Shown here in pieces: positions 5,391 to 6,329 of a DNA stretch of 6,329 nt. Under the pieces are notes generated by a model. It had not been told where the DNA came from and searched no databases. It was given only the letters and a program-made list of their open reading frames with translations. A program made the translations under genes and the position numbers. Origin of the DNA: Synechococcales cyanobacterium PMM_0073. Its GTDB lineage: Bacteria; Cyanobacteriota; Cyanobacteriia; Elainellales; Elainellaceae. Every line of letters starts with the position of its first letter. Within the stretch, counting starts at the first letter, position 1. Location of the stretch: assembly GCA_949127695.1 (NCBI GenBank), contig CASBQH010000020.1:1-6329 (forward strand). Reading direction: 5' to 3'.

Positions 5391-6329
5391 CTAGCTCAGC
5401 TCTGGCGCAATGCCCGTCAGCTCAGCTTCTGGTGGCAGAATTAAATGCTCAGGTAGATCGCTTTCGGCCAGCGGCAGCCAGCTTAAAAACGGCAGCGGCA
5501 GCAGCGTGCTGAGGTTGGTGATAATGACCAGTAGCCAGAGCTGGGCGAAGTGGGTTTCGGTAATGCCAAGCCATTGCATCAGCAGCGCTCCCAGCTCGTA
5601 TGAGACCAAACTCGCCAGATTAGAAACCGACATTAGCAGCGCAAACAGCGTCGCCTCAACCCCCGGCGGACAGAGCCGCGCCGCCAGCACCAGCACCGGC
5701 ATATAGGCAATCTGCCCCATTACGGTCAAAATCAGGCTGTCGCCCAGGCTAAACCAGCGGTCGTCAATGCCGATGGCGCGGTTGGTATGCGTCACCAGCA
5801 GCAGCGTTGTCATCCCCAGCACCGCCGAAATTACCATCGTCCAGCCAAAAATCACCCGGAACGGCACCGCCCGCAAAAACCGCTGAAATAGCCAGATCCC
5901 GACCAGCGAAGCCAGACTCGTCACCAGCCGCACCCGCCCCAAAAACTCTGGCTGAAACCCCAGCTCGTTGGTGCTGAAGAAGAAGAAAGCCGCATCTGTG
6001 GTTGGGGTAGCCTGCCACAGAAACACAAAGGCTGTGGGCAACCAGATCGACTTCTGGGTAATTGCCGCCTTCAGCTGGCCAATCTGGCCGCGAACTGTCG
6101 CCCAGTCTTGGCGATGCTCAGTCCGCTCTTCGGTAATCCACCAGGCCACCAGCGACACCAGCAGCGGAAAAATGGCAGTAATGCCAAATACCGTGCGAGT
6201 GGTGAAATGCTCTAGCAGAGCACCGCTGAAATAGGCCGTAATTAGCCCGCCCAGCGCCGAAGCGCCCCAGCAGATTGATTGCAGCGAGCCAGAGCTGGCC
6301 AGCGACTCCTGCCGCGCCCGCTCCACCAC
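5391..6329 (-). CDS. Folate/biopterin transporter family (FBT, MFS-type) membrane protein, 5' truncated
   Basis: The right window edge cuts this gene: the first visible codons are GTG GTG GAG, reading VVERAR, which is internal to the family motif and not the true start. The 312 visible residues carry FBT hallmarks: VVERARQESLASSGSLQSICWG near the break and CPPGVEATLFALLMSVSN at about 220-237. About eight hydrophobic segments are visible, roughly at 18-38, 47-65, 95-118, 134-150, 157-180, 197-217, 226-252 and 261-286, so about four are missing to the right. A short acidic cytoplasmic tail ends the protein. The family moves folates, pterins or related molecules across membranes (cyanobacterial members such as Synechocystis Slr0642 resemble plant chloroplast folate carriers); many bacterial homologues have no proven substrate. 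It is probably the upstream member of the transcription unit with the carotenoid oxygenase, glutaredoxin-like and murE genes. Confidence 0.88.
   Translation of the reverse strand: MVERARQESLASSGSLQSICWGASALGGLITAYFSGALLEHFTTRTVFGITAIFPLLVSLVAWWITEERTEHRQDWATVRGQIGQLKAAITQKSIWLPTAFVFLWQATPTTDAAFFFFSTNELGFQPEFLGRVRLVTSLASLVGIWLFQRFLRAVPFRVIFGWTMVISAVLGMTTLLLVTHTNRAIGIDDRWFSLGDSLILTVMGQIAYMPVLVLAARLCPPGVEATLFALLMSVSNLASLVSYELGALLMQWLGITETHFAQLWLLVIITNLSTLLPLPFLSWLPLAESDLPEHLILPPEAELTGIAPELS

Noticed and set aside
5764..6234. Open frames in other frames over the transporter gene
   Set aside because: They are antisense or frame-shifted shadows of membrane-spanning coding sequence, which explains their unusual residue composition.
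1..6329. HIP1 palindromes (GCGATCGC) typical of many cyanobacteria
   Set aside because: I found no complete copy by eye, only a near match at about 4140 (GCGATCGG). Many cyanobacterial lineages lack HIP1 enrichment, so its absence neither supports nor excludes the assignment.
6321..6329. GTG at the right edge as a possible start codon for the transporter
   Set aside because: The codons there encode the VVERAR part of an internal family motif and about four membrane segments would be missing, so the real start lies outside the window.

Overview
The window reads as a chromosomal stretch from a cyanobacterium, probably a filamentous or Leptolyngbya-like lineage of moderately high GC; this placement is inferred. 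Supporting signs are a DICT-domain sensor kinase-like protein, a carotenoid cleavage oxygenase resembling Synechocystis apocarotenoid oxygenase, a folate/biopterin-type (FBT) transporter resembling cyanobacterial members, a MurE with the 'TNSHA...QPGDLFIGMPGTRVDGG' type of N-terminus, and weak or absent Shine-Dalgarno sites at some genes. There are no tRNA or rRNA genes, CRISPR arrays, transposases or phage genes.

Layout: a 29-codon tail of an unidentified plus-strand gene ends at 91. Everything else is on the minus strand, so transcription runs from right to left. In that order the genes are: a truncated FBT/MFS transporter (6329-5391), a carotenoid oxygenase (5358-3835), a small glutaredoxin-like protein (about 3785-3510), MurE (3469-1976), and a DICT-domain histidine-kinase-like protein (1845-238). 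The first four are separated by only about 30-50 bases and look like one transcription unit. The kinase gene follows a 130-base gap that holds a plausible promoter of its own. The plus-strand gene and the kinase gene converge on a 146-base gap with two hairpins, one of them a perfect 10-bp stem.

Functionally this is mostly housekeeping or conserved accessory content: peptidoglycan precursor synthesis (meso-diaminopimelate addition), apocarotenoid formation, a dithiol redox protein and a membrane transporter. No obvious pathway joins all four, so co-transcription may reflect convenience rather than a shared process.

The most notable observation is in the kinase-like protein. The ATP-binding boxes (N, G1, G2) are intact, but the residue where the phospho-accepting histidine should sit in the H-box is leucine (GLELRTPL instead of SHELRTPL). 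This suggests a protein that cannot autophosphorylate in the usual way. A second point of interest is a three-copy 15-bp in-frame tandem repeat at the N-terminus of the carotenoid oxygenase. I see no clear sign of a wholly new multi-gene system.
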